Counted from the first letter of the stretch, positions 1-9,543 are shown. The stretch: DNA of 64,000 bases from Lysobacter niastensis (GCF_015453285.1 NZ_JADLZT010000010.1:102208-166207), one strand, 5' to 3'. Notes: a model not told the origin generated them from the sequence alone. Program-made: numbers and translations.

Positions 1-2
1 CG

Positions 3-2411
3 TCACGGCGTTTCGTCCTGCGTCGCGGGCGTCGCCGGTTGTGCATCGGCCTGCGTCTTTTCTTCCTCGCGCTTGCCGAAGCCGAACCATTCGCGCCAAC
101 CCCCACTTTCTTCCTCGGCGATCGGCTCCGGAGCCGGGCACGGCGTGTACGACGGCGCGAACCCGGCGACGAAGGCGAAGCGGCGTGCGCTGGCGCAATC
201 GGGATCGGTGGTGTGCGTACCGGTGACCCACTGCCAATCCAGGCCCTTGTCGCCCACCTTCAGCGGCGCGGTCGGCAGGCGCGAGAAGATCGACGACCAC
301 ACGCGCATCGCACCGGTGGCGCCATACAGGCCGGTTTCCTTGTTCTGGTCGTTGCCGACCCAGATCACCGCCAGGTGATCGCCGGTCCAGCCGGCGAACC
401 AGCTGTCGCGGCCGTCGTTGCTGGTACCGGTCTTGCCGGCCGGCGACAGGCGTCCGAGGCCGTCGCGGATCAGCTGCGTGCCGGTGCCGTTGGACACGGC
501 CTGCTGCAACGCGACGGTGATCAGGCGCGCGGCAATGGCATCGCCTTCCTGCGCGGGCGCCGGGGCCTTGTCATAACGATTGACCGCCTTGCCGTTGGCA
601 TCGAGCACGCCACGCACGGCGTGCAGCGGCTGGATCTCGCCGCCCGACGCGAGGAACTGGTACAGCTGCGCCATCGCGTACGGGCTCTGGTCCACCGCAC
701 CGAGGATCAGCGCCGGATTCGGCTCGGCCTCGATGCCGGCCAGCGTGCGGATCAGCGCGGCGATGCGCTCGGGATCGACCTGCATGCCGACGCGCACCGT
801 CGCCTGGTTGTACGACATCGCCAGCGCATCGATCAGGTGCACGCTGCCATGGCTGCGGCCGTCGGAGTTGCCTGGATTCCAGTTCTTGCCCTTGCCCAGC
901 TGGACCGTGACCGGGGTGTCGTCGACCCAGCTCGCCAGCGAGTACTTGCCGGGCTGCGCCAGCGCCAGCAGGTACACGAACGGCTTCAGCAGCGAGCCAA
1001 CCGGTCGCTGTGCCTCTACCGCGCGATTGAAGCCGTGCTCGGCGATGCTGCGGCTGCCCACCACGGCGACGACTTCGCCGTTGTGCACGTCAGTGACCAC
1101 CAGACCCGCCTGCAGCGGCGGACGCGTCTTGTGGTCCAGGCTCTTCAGCGTGCGCGTCACCGCCGCTTCGGCCAGGCCCTGAGCCGACGGCGACATGCCG
1201 CTCATCACGCTCAGGCCGGCGCCGGACAGCGCATCGGCCGGATAGTCGCGGGCGAGCTGGCGGCGAACCAGGTCGACATAGGCCGGGAAGCGGTTGGCGG
1301 CGACGCTGCCGGGCGTGCTGGTCACGCCGAGCGGCGCCTTCAGCGCACGCTGGTATTCGGCGGCGTCGATCAAGCCGGTTTCATGGAACTCGCCGAGCGC
1401 GAAGTTGCGGCGCTCCAGCGCGCGCTCGGGGTTGCGACGCGGGTCGTAATACGACGGGCCGCGCACGATGCCGACCAGCAGCGCGATCTGCTCGGTGGAG
1501 AGGTCGCGCAGGTCGCGCCCGAACCAGAACTCGGAAGCGGCGGCGACGCCGTGGATCGCCTGCGCGCCGCGCTGGCCGAGGTAGACCTGGTTGAGGTACG
1601 CCTCGAGGATCGTGCGCTTGTCGTAGCGCGCATCGATCAGCAGCGCGTAGAGGATCTCCTTGCCCTTGCGGGTGAGCGTCTGTTCGCGGCCGATGCCGAG
1701 CAGGCCGCTGCGGGCCAGCTGCTGGGTCAGCGTACTGGCGCCCTGCTTGCGGCCGGTGGCGGTCTTGAACGCCGCGCGCACCATGCCGGTGACGTCGATG
1801 CCGAAGTGGGAGTTGAAGTCGCGGTCCTCGACCGCCTGCAGGCCGGTCACCAGCAACTCGGGGACCTCCTCGATCCGCACCAGGCGGCGCTCTTCCTGCT
1901 TCTGGCCATACAGCGTGGCGATGCGCGCCGGGTCCAGGCGCGCCGACTTCAACGACTGGCGGCGCGTGGCCTCGCGCAGCGACGCGACCCGGCCGCCGGA
2001 CAGCACGACCTCGAGCCGGCGCGCGGGCACGGCGCCGTCGACGTCGTTGAAGCCGCGGCTGGAGATCAGCCAACGCCCGCCGTTGCGGGCGTAGGTGCCC
2101 TCACGCGCGCCGTCGCCGGCGTGGTAGGCCGCGGCGTCCAGCTCGGTCTTCAGCGTGGTGGCGTCGATCGTGAGGCCCGGCGCGAGCTCCAGCGGGCGTG
2201 CGTAGACGCGTGTAGGAATCTGCCAGCGCAACTGCCCGAAGCGCTCGCTGACCTCGTGGTTCAGGTACAGCGTGTAGGGGATCAGGAATCCGAGGCCTAG
2301 ACCGGCGGCGGCCAGCACCCAGGTGACCAGGCGGCGGCGCCACTGCGGGTGTTCGCTGTCTTCGCTGGTTTCGTCTTCGTCGTAATCGATTCGGGCCACG
2401 GCATGGGACAA
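3..2411 (-). CDS. mrcB: Penicillin-binding protein 1B (bifunctional peptidoglycan synthase)
   Basis: Class A PBP that polymerises lipid II and cross-links the glycan at the inner membrane. A short cytoplasmic N-terminus rich in Asp/Glu precedes one membrane segment near residues 30–50. The GT51 glycosyltransferase domain shows EDRDF (about residue 194) and QGASTLTQQL. The transpeptidase domain shows the SLLK nucleophile motif at Ser473, then SYN and KTGTSND. At 802 residues it is close to E. coli PBP1b (844). The stop codon lies at positions 3–5, so the gene is complete although it abuts the window edge. The C-terminal tail is Glu-, Ala- and Pro-rich and looks disordered. It diverges from the glycosyltransferase gene across 115 bp. 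Confidence 0.95.
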   Translation of the reverse strand: MSHAVARIDYDEDETSEDSEHPQWRRRLVTWVLAAAGLGLGFLIPYTLYLNHEVSERFGQLRWQIPTRVYARPLELAPGLTIDATTLKTELDAAAYHAGDGAREGTYARNGGRWLISSRGFNDVDGAVPARRLEVVLSGGRVASLREATRRQSLKSARLDPARIATLYGQKQEERRLVRIEEVPELLVTGLQAVEDRDFNSHFGIDVTGMVRAAFKTATGRKQGASTLTQQLARSGLLGIGREQTLTRKGKEILYALLIDARYDKRTILEAYLNQVYLGQRGAQAIHGVAAASEFWFGRDLRDLSTEQIALLVGIVRGPSYYDPRRNPERALERRNFALGEFHETGLIDAAEYQRALKAPLGVTSTPGSVAANRFPAYVDLVRRQLARDYPADALSGAGLSVMSGMSPSAQGLAEAAVTRTLKSLDHKTRPPLQAGLVVTDVHNGEVVAVVGSRSIAEHGFNRAVEAQRPVGSLLKPFVYLLALAQPGKYSLASWVDDTPVTVQLGKGKNWNPGNSDGRSHGSVHLIDALAMSYNQATVRVGMQVDPERIAALIRTLAGIEAEPNPALILGAVDQSPYAMAQLYQFLASGGEIQPLHAVRGVLDANGKAVNRYDKAPAPAQEGDAIAARLITVALQQAVSNGTGTQLIRDGLGRLSPAGKTGTSNDGRDSWFAGWTGDHLAVIWVGNDQNKETGLYGATGAMRVWSSIFSRLPTAPLKVGDKGLDWQWVTGTHTTDPDCASARRFAFVAGFAPSYTPCPAPEPIAEEESGGWREWFGFGKREEEKTQADAQPATPATQDETP

Positions 2412-2526
2412 TGACAGGGCTGCGCCCTCGTGAAGGCGAGTCTAGCGCAGCCGGCCCCGCCATCCCCGAGCGGCCGGCCGCACGAGCAATCGCAGTACGG
2501 AGTTCCTTCAGCATGGCGGTGAATCG

Positions 2527-4629
2527 ATGGGCATGACCTGGGGCGACCTCCGGTTCCTGCTGGACCGGGGCACCGGTCTGGCCCAACGCGGCATGACCAG
2601 CCTGCGCACCCGGGGACTCCAGGCCACCTGGCAGCGAGTGCTCAAGCAACTTCAGCGTGTGCCGGTGGAACAGCGCGCGGCGCTGTACCTGCCGGAGGAG
2701 GCGCCGTTCGCGCCGTTCGCGGTGCCCACCAGCGCGTCGCCCAGGGCCAGCATCGTCATTCCGGTCTACAACCAGTTCGGTCACACGCTCGCGTGTCTGC
2801 GCGCGATCGCCGCGCATCCACCGCAGGCATCGATCGAATTGATCGTGGTCGATGACGGCTCCTCCGACGCCACCGAAACCTCGCTGCGCCAGATCGAAGG
2901 GCTGCGTTACCACCGCCGCGCGACCAACGGCGGTTTCATCGCCGCCTGCAACGATGGCGCATCGCTGTCTCGCGGCGAATACCTGGTGTTCCTCAACAAC
3001 GACACCGTGCCGCAACCGGGCTGGCTCGACACGCTGCTGGCGACGTTCGACCGTCATCCCGGCACCGGCCTGGCCGGTTCGCAACTGGTGTATCCGGACG
3101 GACGGATGCAGGAAGCCGGCGGCATCGTGTTCGCCGATGCCAACGGCAACAACTACGGCCGTTTTGGCGCGCCCGACCACCCGCGCTACTCGTTCGTGCG
3201 CGAAGCCGACTACTGTTCCGGCGCGGCGATCGCCATCCCTCGCGACCTGTTCGCGAAGCTCGGCGCCTTCGACACGCGCTACGCGCCTGCGTATTACGAA
3301 GACACCGACCTCGGCTTCGCGGTGCGTGCGGCGGGCCTGAAGGTGTTGTACCAGCCCGCCTCGCGCGTGCTGCACATGGAAGGCGTCACAGCGGGCACCG
3401 ACCCGCGGCAGGGCGTGAAGGCCTACCAGGTGCGCAATCGCGGCGTGTTCGCGGAGAAGTGGCGCGACGCACTGAAGTCGCAGCCCGGGCCGGATGCCGA
3501 CGTCGACGCGGCCGCGCTGGCTGCGCGTCACGGCACGGTGCTGATCGTCGACAACTACACGCCGCGGCCCGATCGCGACTCCGCGTCGCTGCGCCTGATC
3601 AACCTGATGCGCCTGCTGCGCGAGGAAGGCGTGCACGTCGTGTTCTTCCCGGGCGACCAGGGCCATGCAGGTGCCTATACGCGCGCCCTGCAGGATCTAG
3701 GCGTGGAAGTCTGGCATTCCCCGTACGCGAAGGCGCCGCCTGCCTGGCTGCGCGAGCACGGCCATCGCTTCGACAGCGTCATGGTGAGCCGCCACCACCT
3801 GATGCGCGAATGGCTACCGCTGCTGCGCCGCCATGCACCGCAGGCGCGCGTCGTGTTCGACAGCGTCGACCTGCATTACCTGCGCGAGCGCCGTGGCGCC
3901 GAACTGGCCAACGACCGCACGCTGCTGCGTGCCGCCGAGCGCACCCGCGCCCTGGAACTGGACATCATCGCCCGCAGCGACGCCACGCTCGTCGTCAGCG
4001 ACGTGGAGCGCCAGTTGCTGGCTCAGGACGCACCGCAGGCGCAGGTGGACATCCTTTCCAACCTGCACGATGTCCACAGCTCGGGCCAGTCTTTCGAGCA
4101 GCGCCGCGACATCGTCTTCGTCGGTGGCTTCCGCCATCCGCCGAATGTCGGTGCCGTGCAGTGGTTCGCCAGCGAAGTGTGGCCGCGCGTGCACGCACGC
4201 CTGCCGGGTGTTTCGTTCCACTGCATCGGTGGCGACGTGCCGCCGGCCATTGCCGAACTGGCACGCGTGCCCGGCATCGTCGTGCACGGCCACGTGCCCG
4301 ACCTGGATCCCTACATGGACGGCGCGCGCCTTGCGGTCGCACCGCTGCGCTACGGCGCGGGCGTCAAGGGCAAGGTCAACCTGAGCATGGCCCACGGCCA
4401 GCCGGTGATCGCCACCACGTGCGCGGTCGAGGGCATGCACCTGCACGATGGCGAGGACGTACTGGTGGCGGACGACCCGGTCGCGTTCGCCGACGCCGTG
4501 GTACGCGCCTACGAGGATGCCGCGCTGTGGCAGCGGCTTTCGGAGAACGGCCTGCGCAACGTGCAGGCGCACTTCTCGCTCGATGCCGCGCGCGAGGTCG
4601 TGCGCAGGCAGCTCCTGCGTCGCGCCTGA
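2527..4629 (+). CDS. Two-domain glycosyltransferase (GT2 + GT4-like)
   Basis: The N-terminal half (about residues 75–310) is a GT-A family 2 domain, with an N-terminal strand ending in PVYNQ, the nucleotide-binding VVDDGSSD, the FLNNDT metal motif and a YYEDTDLGF acceptor motif. The C-terminal half (about 330–700) resembles a GT-B family 4 enzyme, with VFVGGFRHPPN and a sugar-nucleotide loop near RYGAGVKGK. Such fusions typically build surface polysaccharide or O-antigen by two successive sugar transfers; substrate and acceptor cannot be read from sequence. There is no membrane segment, so it probably works on the cytoplasmic face. It stands alone rather than in a polysaccharide cluster and ends one base before the convergent TPR gene. 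Confidence 0.85.
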   Translation: MGMTWGDLRFLLDRGTGLAQRGMTSLRTRGLQATWQRVLKQLQRVPVEQRAALYLPEEAPFAPFAVPTSASPRASIVIPVYNQFGHTLACLRAIAAHPPQASIELIVVDDGSSDATETSLRQIEGLRYHRRATNGGFIAACNDGASLSRGEYLVFLNNDTVPQPGWLDTLLATFDRHPGTGLAGSQLVYPDGRMQEAGGIVFADANGNNYGRFGAPDHPRYSFVREADYCSGAAIAIPRDLFAKLGAFDTRYAPAYYEDTDLGFAVRAAGLKVLYQPASRVLHMEGVTAGTDPRQGVKAYQVRNRGVFAEKWRDALKSQPGPDADVDAAALAARHGTVLIVDNYTPRPDRDSASLRLINLMRLLREEGVHVVFFPGDQGHAGAYTRALQDLGVEVWHSPYAKAPPAWLREHGHRFDSVMVSRHHLMREWLPLLRRHAPQARVVFDSVDLHYLRERRGAELANDRTLLRAAERTRALELDIIARSDATLVVSDVERQLLAQDAPQAQVDILSNLHDVHSSGQSFEQRRDIVFVGGFRHPPNVGAVQWFASEVWPRVHARLPGVSFHCIGGDVPPAIAELARVPGIVVHGHVPDLDPYMDGARLAVAPLRYGAGVKGKVNLSMAHGQPVIATTCAVEGMHLHDGEDVLVADDPVAFADAVVRAYEDAALWQRLSENGLRNVQAHFSLDAAREVVRRQLLRRA

Positions 4630-4630
4630 G

Positions 4631-6187
4631 TCAATCGTGCGCGGCTGAGGCCGCGCGCACGCGGTTGGCGAACTCGGCCAGCCCGCTCGCCCCCGGATCC
4701 ATCGTGCGCGCTGCGTTCAGCGCGGCATTGGCCGATTGCAGTTCGCCGGCGCCCAGTCGCTCGTAGCCGACCGCGATCCACCGCTGCGCCAGGCGCCGCC
4801 GCGCTTCCGCATTGACGGCGTTGCTGCCCTCCAGCAGCTGCCAGGCATCGAGGCAGGCACCAGCGCGGTTGAGCCGGTTGCTGCGCAGCTCGTCCTCGAA
4901 GCAGCGCTTGGCCGCGGGCAGCAGGCGCATCGATGCCGCCTGCACGCCGGCATCGCCCGGCGCCATCGCACGCGCCGCGCGCACCTTGTCGAATGCGCTG
5001 TCACCGGGCGGCGTCAGCAGGTCGCCGCGCGCCTCGGCGGCGGCGGCATCGGAAAGCAATTGCTTCAGCCGGCGCTGGCGCTCGGCCGGCGGCAACGAAG
5101 TGGCATGCCGTTGCTGCGACTGCCGCGCACGCACGACATGGCGCCGCGCTTCCGCCAGCGATGGAGCATCGGGATCGATGGCTTCGGCTTCGCGCAAAGC
5201 GGCGTTGGCTTCCTCGAAACGGAAGTCGGACGCGAGCTTCTCGCCGCGCGCCGCGTACGCATCGGCCAGTTGCGAGATGCCGCGTTCGGCCTCGCTGTCC
5301 TCGGGGTTGGCGGCGATCAGGCTGCGGTATCCCTCCAGCGCCTGCGGCAGGCGGCCGCGGCGTAGGTCCTCTGCCGCCTGACGATGGCGACGGTCGGCCT
5401 GGCGTGCGAGGTCGGCCAGCGCATCGGGGAGTTCGACATGGCCGGGATCGGCGGCCTGCACTCGATGGATCTGCGCGGCGGCCGCGGCGAGTTCTCCGCG
5501 CGTGAGCATCTGCCGCGCCGACTGCAGCAGGTCGGCCAGCGTGTCCTCGCGCCCTTCCAGCGCCTGGATCTGGTCGGGCTGCAGCGTCAGCACGCGCTGG
5601 TATAGCGGCAGCGCCGCGTTGGCATCGCCCTCGAGCCGGCCATCGCGGCGCGCCTGCGCGGCGCGCGCCAGGAGTTCGTCGGTGCCGGAGTCGGCGGCTT
5701 CGCGCGCGCGCAGCTCGTTGGCCAGCTTCTCGGTCTGCGCACGCGGCACCGCCAGCTCCTGTGCCAGCGCGAGCATCCTGTGCGCATCGGCGTAGCGGCC
5801 GGCCACGACGGCATCGCGCCCCTGCTTCAATGCGGCCTGGCCGACGCGGGCGAGTCCTTCGCGCGCATCCATGCGGTCGGGATCCAGGGCCAGCGCGGCC
5901 TCGTAGAGTTCGCGCGCGCCCTTGCGATCGGGCGAGGTCAGGCGTCCTTCGAACAGCGCCTGGGCCGCGTCGGCACGCAACTGCTGTGCACGCGTATCCG
6001 GCCACAGCAGGTTCGACAGCGGCTGGCGCAGCAACAGGAGCAGCACGATCGCCACCAGGCCGACCACCAGCCAGCGCGCAGCCGCGAAGGTCCGGTGCTG
6101 GCCGGTGCCTTCCTCGCCTTCGCGGAAACGCAGTGCGTCGATGCGACCGAGCCTGGGCTCGATCCTGGGCCGCGCCTTCACGGACAC
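4631..6187 (-). CDS. Membrane-anchored TPR-repeat protein of unknown function
   Basis: A 518-residue protein with a basic cytoplasmic N-terminus, one strongly hydrophobic segment near residues 40–57, and a long Ala/Arg/Glu-rich helical remainder. Repeated ALALDPD-, LTLQPDQ-, AANPEDSE- and EAIDPDAP-type turns mark tetratricopeptide repeats. The topology suggests a periplasmic TPR scaffold on a single anchor. Two cysteines about 20 residues apart near residue 430 could form a disulphide. The start used is GTG at 6187, with an in-frame GTG two codons later, so the exact start is uncertain. I do not recognise a named family. It is convergent with the glycosyltransferase gene, separated by a single base. 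Confidence 0.7.
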   Translation of the reverse strand: MSVKARPRIEPRLGRIDALRFREGEEGTGQHRTFAAARWLVVGLVAIVLLLLLRQPLSNLLWPDTRAQQLRADAAQALFEGRLTSPDRKGARELYEAALALDPDRMDAREGLARVGQAALKQGRDAVVAGRYADAHRMLALAQELAVPRAQTEKLANELRAREAADSGTDELLARAAQARRDGRLEGDANAALPLYQRVLTLQPDQIQALEGREDTLADLLQSARQMLTRGELAAAAAQIHRVQAADPGHVELPDALADLARQADRRHRQAAEDLRRGRLPQALEGYRSLIAANPEDSEAERGISQLADAYAARGEKLASDFRFEEANAALREAEAIDPDAPSLAEARRHVVRARQSQQRHATSLPPAERQRRLKQLLSDAAAAEARGDLLTPPGDSAFDKVRAARAMAPGDAGVQAASMRLLPAAKRCFEDELRSNRLNRAGACLDAWQLLEGSNAVNAEARRRLAQRWIAVGYERLGAGELQSANAALNAARTMDPGASGLAEFANRVRAASAAHD

Positions 6188-6276
6188 GCCTTCATGCAGG
6201 CCGCGCTCACTGTCTGGCCGTCGTTCATTGGGCCATCAGCATAAATGCGCGGCGTGCCTCCGGCATGAAGGCCGGT

Positions 6277-8448
6277 TCATTGTCGCTGGGCATATTCCAC
6301 GCCGGGCAGAGACGACAGCTTCCCCAACAGGGTCGAGAGCTGGCCGTAGTCGGCCACGCGCAAGCGCAGGCGCAGCCTCACCTGCGCACCGTCGCGCTCG
6401 ACGTCGCTGCGGATGCTGAGCACATGGGCGTTGCCCTGCGCGATCAGGTTGGTGACTTCCTTGAGCAGCCACTTGCGATCGAGCGCCAGCACTTCGACAT
6501 CGACTTCGTAACCACTGCCGGCGCGCCCCCACTCGACCGGCAACACGCGCTGCGGCTGCGCGGCGGCCAGGCGCTGGAAAGCAGCGCAGCCGGGGCGATG
6601 CACGCTGACGCCACGGCCGCGCGTCAGGTAGCCGACGATCGGCTCACCCGGCAGCGGCTGGCAGCAGCGCGCCAGCTGCACCAGCAGGTTGCCCACGCCT
6701 TCGACGGTGAAGTCGGTGCTCTTGCTGGGCAGGCGCCGCGGTGCCGGCGCGGTAGTCGTGGTCGAGGTGGCGGCCGCAGATGCCTGCGGCGCGGCGGCCG
6801 CGCGCTCGTGCTCGAGCAGCGCGCGCACGACCTGGTGCGGGCCGATGTCGCCGAGCGCGACCTGCACGAGGACCTCGCCGTCGCTGGCCAGGTTGAACTT
6901 CTCGCGCGCCGGCGCGAGGTCCGCGCCGAGCAGGCCGACGCGGCGCAGTTCCTTGTCGAGCAGCTCCTTGCCCGCCGCCTCGTTGCGCGCGCGGTCGAGC
7001 TTGTGGAACCACGCGCGCACCTTGTCGCGCGAACGGCTGCTGGCGAGGAAACCGTTGGCCACGACCAGCCAGTCGCGCCTCGGCTCGCCGGTCTTGGCGG
7101 TGAGGATCTCGACACGGTCGCCGCTGTGCAGCTTGTGGTCCAGCGGCACGATGCGTCCGTCGACCTTGGCACCGCGGCAGCGATGCCCGACCTCGGTGTG
7201 CACGTGGTAGGCGAAATCCAGCGGCGTCGCGCCAACGGGGAGGTCGATCACCTCGCCCTTGGGGGTGAGCACGTAGATGCGGTCCTCCACCAGTTCGGTG
7301 TCGAACTCGCCCGACAGCGTCGCGTCCTCGCGCCCCGGCTCCGCCGACGCCTCGAGCAGGCGGCGCATCCACGCGATCTTGCGGTCGAACGCCGCATCGG
7401 CGCTGTGGCTCCCGACTTCCTTGTACTTCCAGTGCGCCGCCACGCCCAGCTCCGCCTGCCGGTGCATCTCGTGCGTGCGGATCTGCACCTCCAGCGTCTT
7501 GCCTTCCGGGCCGACCACGGCGGTGTGCAGCGAGCGGTAATCGTTACGCTTCGGCCGGGCGATGTAGTCGTCGAACTCGCTCGGGATCGGCGCCCACGTC
7601 GCATGCACCACGCCGAGCGCGGCATAGCAGTCGGCCAGGCTGTCGACCAGCACGCGCACCGCTCGCAGGTCGTAGAGCTCGCCGATCGGCACGTGCTTGC
7701 GCTGCATCTTCTTCCAGATGCTGTAGATGTGCTTGGGGCGGCCGGCGACTTCGGCGCGGACGCCCTGTGCGGCCATCGCGTCGCGCAGCGTGTGCTTGAC
7801 CTCGTCGATGTAGCGCTCGCGATCCACGCGCTTCTCGTCGAGCAGGCGCGCAATCTGCTGGTACGTGGCCGGTTCCAGATAGCGGAACGCCAGGTCTTCC
7901 AGCTCCCATTTCAGCTGCCAGATGCCGAGGCGGTTGGCGAGTGGCGCATGGATGTCGCGGGTCAGCGCAGCCAGTTCGCGGCGCTCCTCTTCCGGCAACT
8001 CGTCGGCCCGGCGCATGCGCGCGAGCTGCCGCGCGAGCAGGATCGGCACGACGCGCAGGTCGCGCACGATCGCCAGCAGCAACCGGCGCAGACCCTCGTT
8101 GCCCGCCTGGCCGTGGCGCTCGGCATGCAGCGCCCATACCTGCGCAGCGGCGCGCTGCCCTTCGAGCAGCACCGCGACCGAGGGGAAATCGCGCTCGATG
8201 TTGATGCCGAGCGCGGCCTGCCACCCCGGATGGGTGTGCAGGATCGCCGCACACACGGTGTCGCCATCCGCACCGAGCAGCGCCAGCGCGTCGAGCATGC
8301 TCGCCACGGTCTTCGGCGGATCGGTGGCCTCACTGTCGAGCGGCGCCGCCGTGGCCGCCTGCTCCAGCGCGCGACGCAGCGGCGCTGCGATCGCCGCGGC
8401 AGCGGGATGCGACAGCACGAGCTCGGACGTGGAAGGCGTTACAGCCAT
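6277..8448 (-). CDS. relA: RelA-type (p)ppGpp synthetase
   Basis: A 723-residue Rel/Spo homologue that makes (p)ppGpp on amino-acid starvation. Domains in order: a degenerate HD region (the hydrolase His-Asp pair is not visible, with LHTHPG near that place); the synthetase domain with an EFDD motif at residues 291–294 and the following RSLHT and EVQIRT stretches; a TGS domain from about 390; and a C-terminal ACT domain after about residue 640. The acidic EXDD signature is typical of monofunctional RelA, whereas bifunctional Rel/SpoT carry RXKD. A separate SpoT should therefore be encoded elsewhere. Divergent from the exported-protein pair, with 66 bp between start codons. Confidence 0.93.
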   Translation of the reverse strand: MAVTPSTSELVLSHPAAAAIAAPLRRALEQAATAAPLDSEATDPPKTVASMLDALALLGADGDTVCAAILHTHPGWQAALGINIERDFPSVAVLLEGQRAAAQVWALHAERHGQAGNEGLRRLLLAIVRDLRVVPILLARQLARMRRADELPEEERRELAALTRDIHAPLANRLGIWQLKWELEDLAFRYLEPATYQQIARLLDEKRVDRERYIDEVKHTLRDAMAAQGVRAEVAGRPKHIYSIWKKMQRKHVPIGELYDLRAVRVLVDSLADCYAALGVVHATWAPIPSEFDDYIARPKRNDYRSLHTAVVGPEGKTLEVQIRTHEMHRQAELGVAAHWKYKEVGSHSADAAFDRKIAWMRRLLEASAEPGREDATLSGEFDTELVEDRIYVLTPKGEVIDLPVGATPLDFAYHVHTEVGHRCRGAKVDGRIVPLDHKLHSGDRVEILTAKTGEPRRDWLVVANGFLASSRSRDKVRAWFHKLDRARNEAAGKELLDKELRRVGLLGADLAPAREKFNLASDGEVLVQVALGDIGPHQVVRALLEHERAAAAPQASAAATSTTTTAPAPRRLPSKSTDFTVEGVGNLLVQLARCCQPLPGEPIVGYLTRGRGVSVHRPGCAAFQRLAAAQPQRVLPVEWGRAGSGYEVDVEVLALDRKWLLKEVTNLIAQGNAHVLSIRSDVERDGAQVRLRLRLRVADYGQLSTLLGKLSSLPGVEYAQRQ

Positions 8449-8514
8449 GGGTGGAACAACGGGCGGCCGGGGGGACGGTCTACACTAGCGAGCAAATGTC
8501 CCGAGGAACAGCGC

Positions 8515-9021
8515 ATGCGCCTGACCCGCAAACGCCCGCTTACCGCCGGCCTGCTCGCCACCGCCCTGGCCCTGTTCCTGCTCGCGCCTTGCGTGGCCGC
8601 CCAGCAGCGGATCGAGCAGCAGATGACGCCGGAACAGATCAAGGCCACCGGCCTGGACCGCCTGACGCCTGAACAGCTGGCCAATCTCAACGCCTGGCTG
8701 AACGGCAAGCTCGAACTCGAGACCACCAAGGCCGCGGAGTCCGCCAAGAAGAAGGTCGAGCAGGAAAACCGCGGCTTCGCCAGCTTCGGCTCCAGCGAGC
8801 CGGTGACCGGCCACATCAGCGGCGACTTCCGCGGCTTCGGCCGCGGGCGCAACTACACACTCGACAATGGCCAGGTCTGGGAACAGGTCGACGACGCCAC
8901 GCTGGCCGGCACGCGCCTGACCAGCCCCCAGGTCAAGATCAGTCCGAGCCTGGTCGGCAACAGCTGGTACATGTCGGTCGAGGGCTTCAACACCCGCGCC
9001 AAGGTCCGGCGCGTCAAGTGA
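8515..9021 (+). CDS. Exported small protein of unknown function, paralogue 1
   Basis: A 168-residue protein. A basic N-terminus plus hydrophobic core and a cleavage site after CVAA give a clear Sec signal peptide of about 29 residues. The mature part begins with a Gln-rich stretch containing TPEQIKATGLDRLTPEQL, then a charged helix, then a beta-rich C-terminus (YTLDNGQVWEQVDD) ending in KVRRVK. The next gene has the same plan, so the two are tandem duplicates. GAGGA seven bases before ATG 8515 fixes the start. The long frame open upstream of this ATG is antisense to relA and not coding. Likely periplasmic; I recognise no family or function. Confidence 0.75.
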   Translation: MRLTRKRPLTAGLLATALALFLLAPCVAAQQRIEQQMTPEQIKATGLDRLTPEQLANLNAWLNGKLELETTKAAESAKKKVEQENRGFASFGSSEPVTGHISGDFRGFGRGRNYTLDNGQVWEQVDDATLAGTRLTSPQVKISPSLVGNSWYMSVEGFNTRAKVRRVK

Positions 9022-9059
9022 CACGATACGAAACGACACCGCCCACGGATCCCCCTTCC

Positions 9060-9542
9060 ATGCCCAAGCGCTCCCGCATTACCGCACTGTCCCTCGCCCT
9101 GTTCGCCGCCGCGGTCCAGATGCCCGCGATGGCCGAGAAGCCTTATGTCGCACTGGAAAAGCGGCTGAGCGCCGAGCAGTTGCACGCGACCGGCCTCGAC
9201 ACGCTGTCCACCGAGCAACTCGCACTGCTGAACCGCCTGCTGAGCGATGAGCAGGTGGCACGCGATACGCAAAAAGCCCGCGACAGTGCCGGGCTGCGCG
9301 AGAAGCGCGACGCCGCCACCGAATCGTTCACCGCGACCGTCAAGGGCGACAGCCGTGGCTGGTCGACCGGCGACGTGGTGACGCTGGACAACGGCCAGCG
9401 CTGGCGCGTCATCGACGGCGAGCTGTACCTGGGCAAGTCGGTCAGCCAACCCAAGGTGACGGTCTCGCCGGGTGCGTTCGGCTCCTGGTACCTGCAGGTC
9501 GAAGGCCAGACGCCGAAACTGAAGGTTCAGCGCGTGCCCTGA
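9060..9542 (+). CDS. Exported small protein of unknown function, paralogue 2
   Basis: A 160-residue protein with a signal peptide ending near PAMA (residue 25). The mature N-terminus carries LSAEQLHATGLDTLSTEQLALLN, matching the TPEQ…ATGLD…TPEQLANLN region of the preceding protein, and the C-terminus shares VTLDNGQRW, a serine-proline loop and a final LKVQRVP. ATG 9060 is preferred because it opens directly on the signal peptide. A GTG at 9018 overlaps the previous stop by GTGA and would add 14 unlikely residues. No good Shine-Dalgarno sequence precedes ATG 9060, so it may be translationally coupled. It ends one base short of the convergent hrpA stop. Function unknown. Confidence 0.72.
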   Translation: MPKRSRITALSLALFAAAVQMPAMAEKPYVALEKRLSAEQLHATGLDTLSTEQLALLNRLLSDEQVARDTQKARDSAGLREKRDAATESFTATVKGDSRGWSTGDVVTLDNGQRWRVIDGELYLGKSVSQPKVTVSPGAFGSWYLQVEGQTPKLKVQRVP

Positions 9543-9543
9543 G

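Noticed and set aside
39..2300. Long plus-strand frame antisense to mrcB
   Set aside because: Arg/Ala/Gly-rich mirror of the PBP gene without any recognisable motif.
5761..8514. Long plus-strand frame that runs into the exported-protein gene at 8515
   Set aside because: It is antisense to relA and the TPR gene, low-complexity Arg/Ala, and open only because of high GC; the real start is ATG 8515 with a ribosome site and signal peptide.
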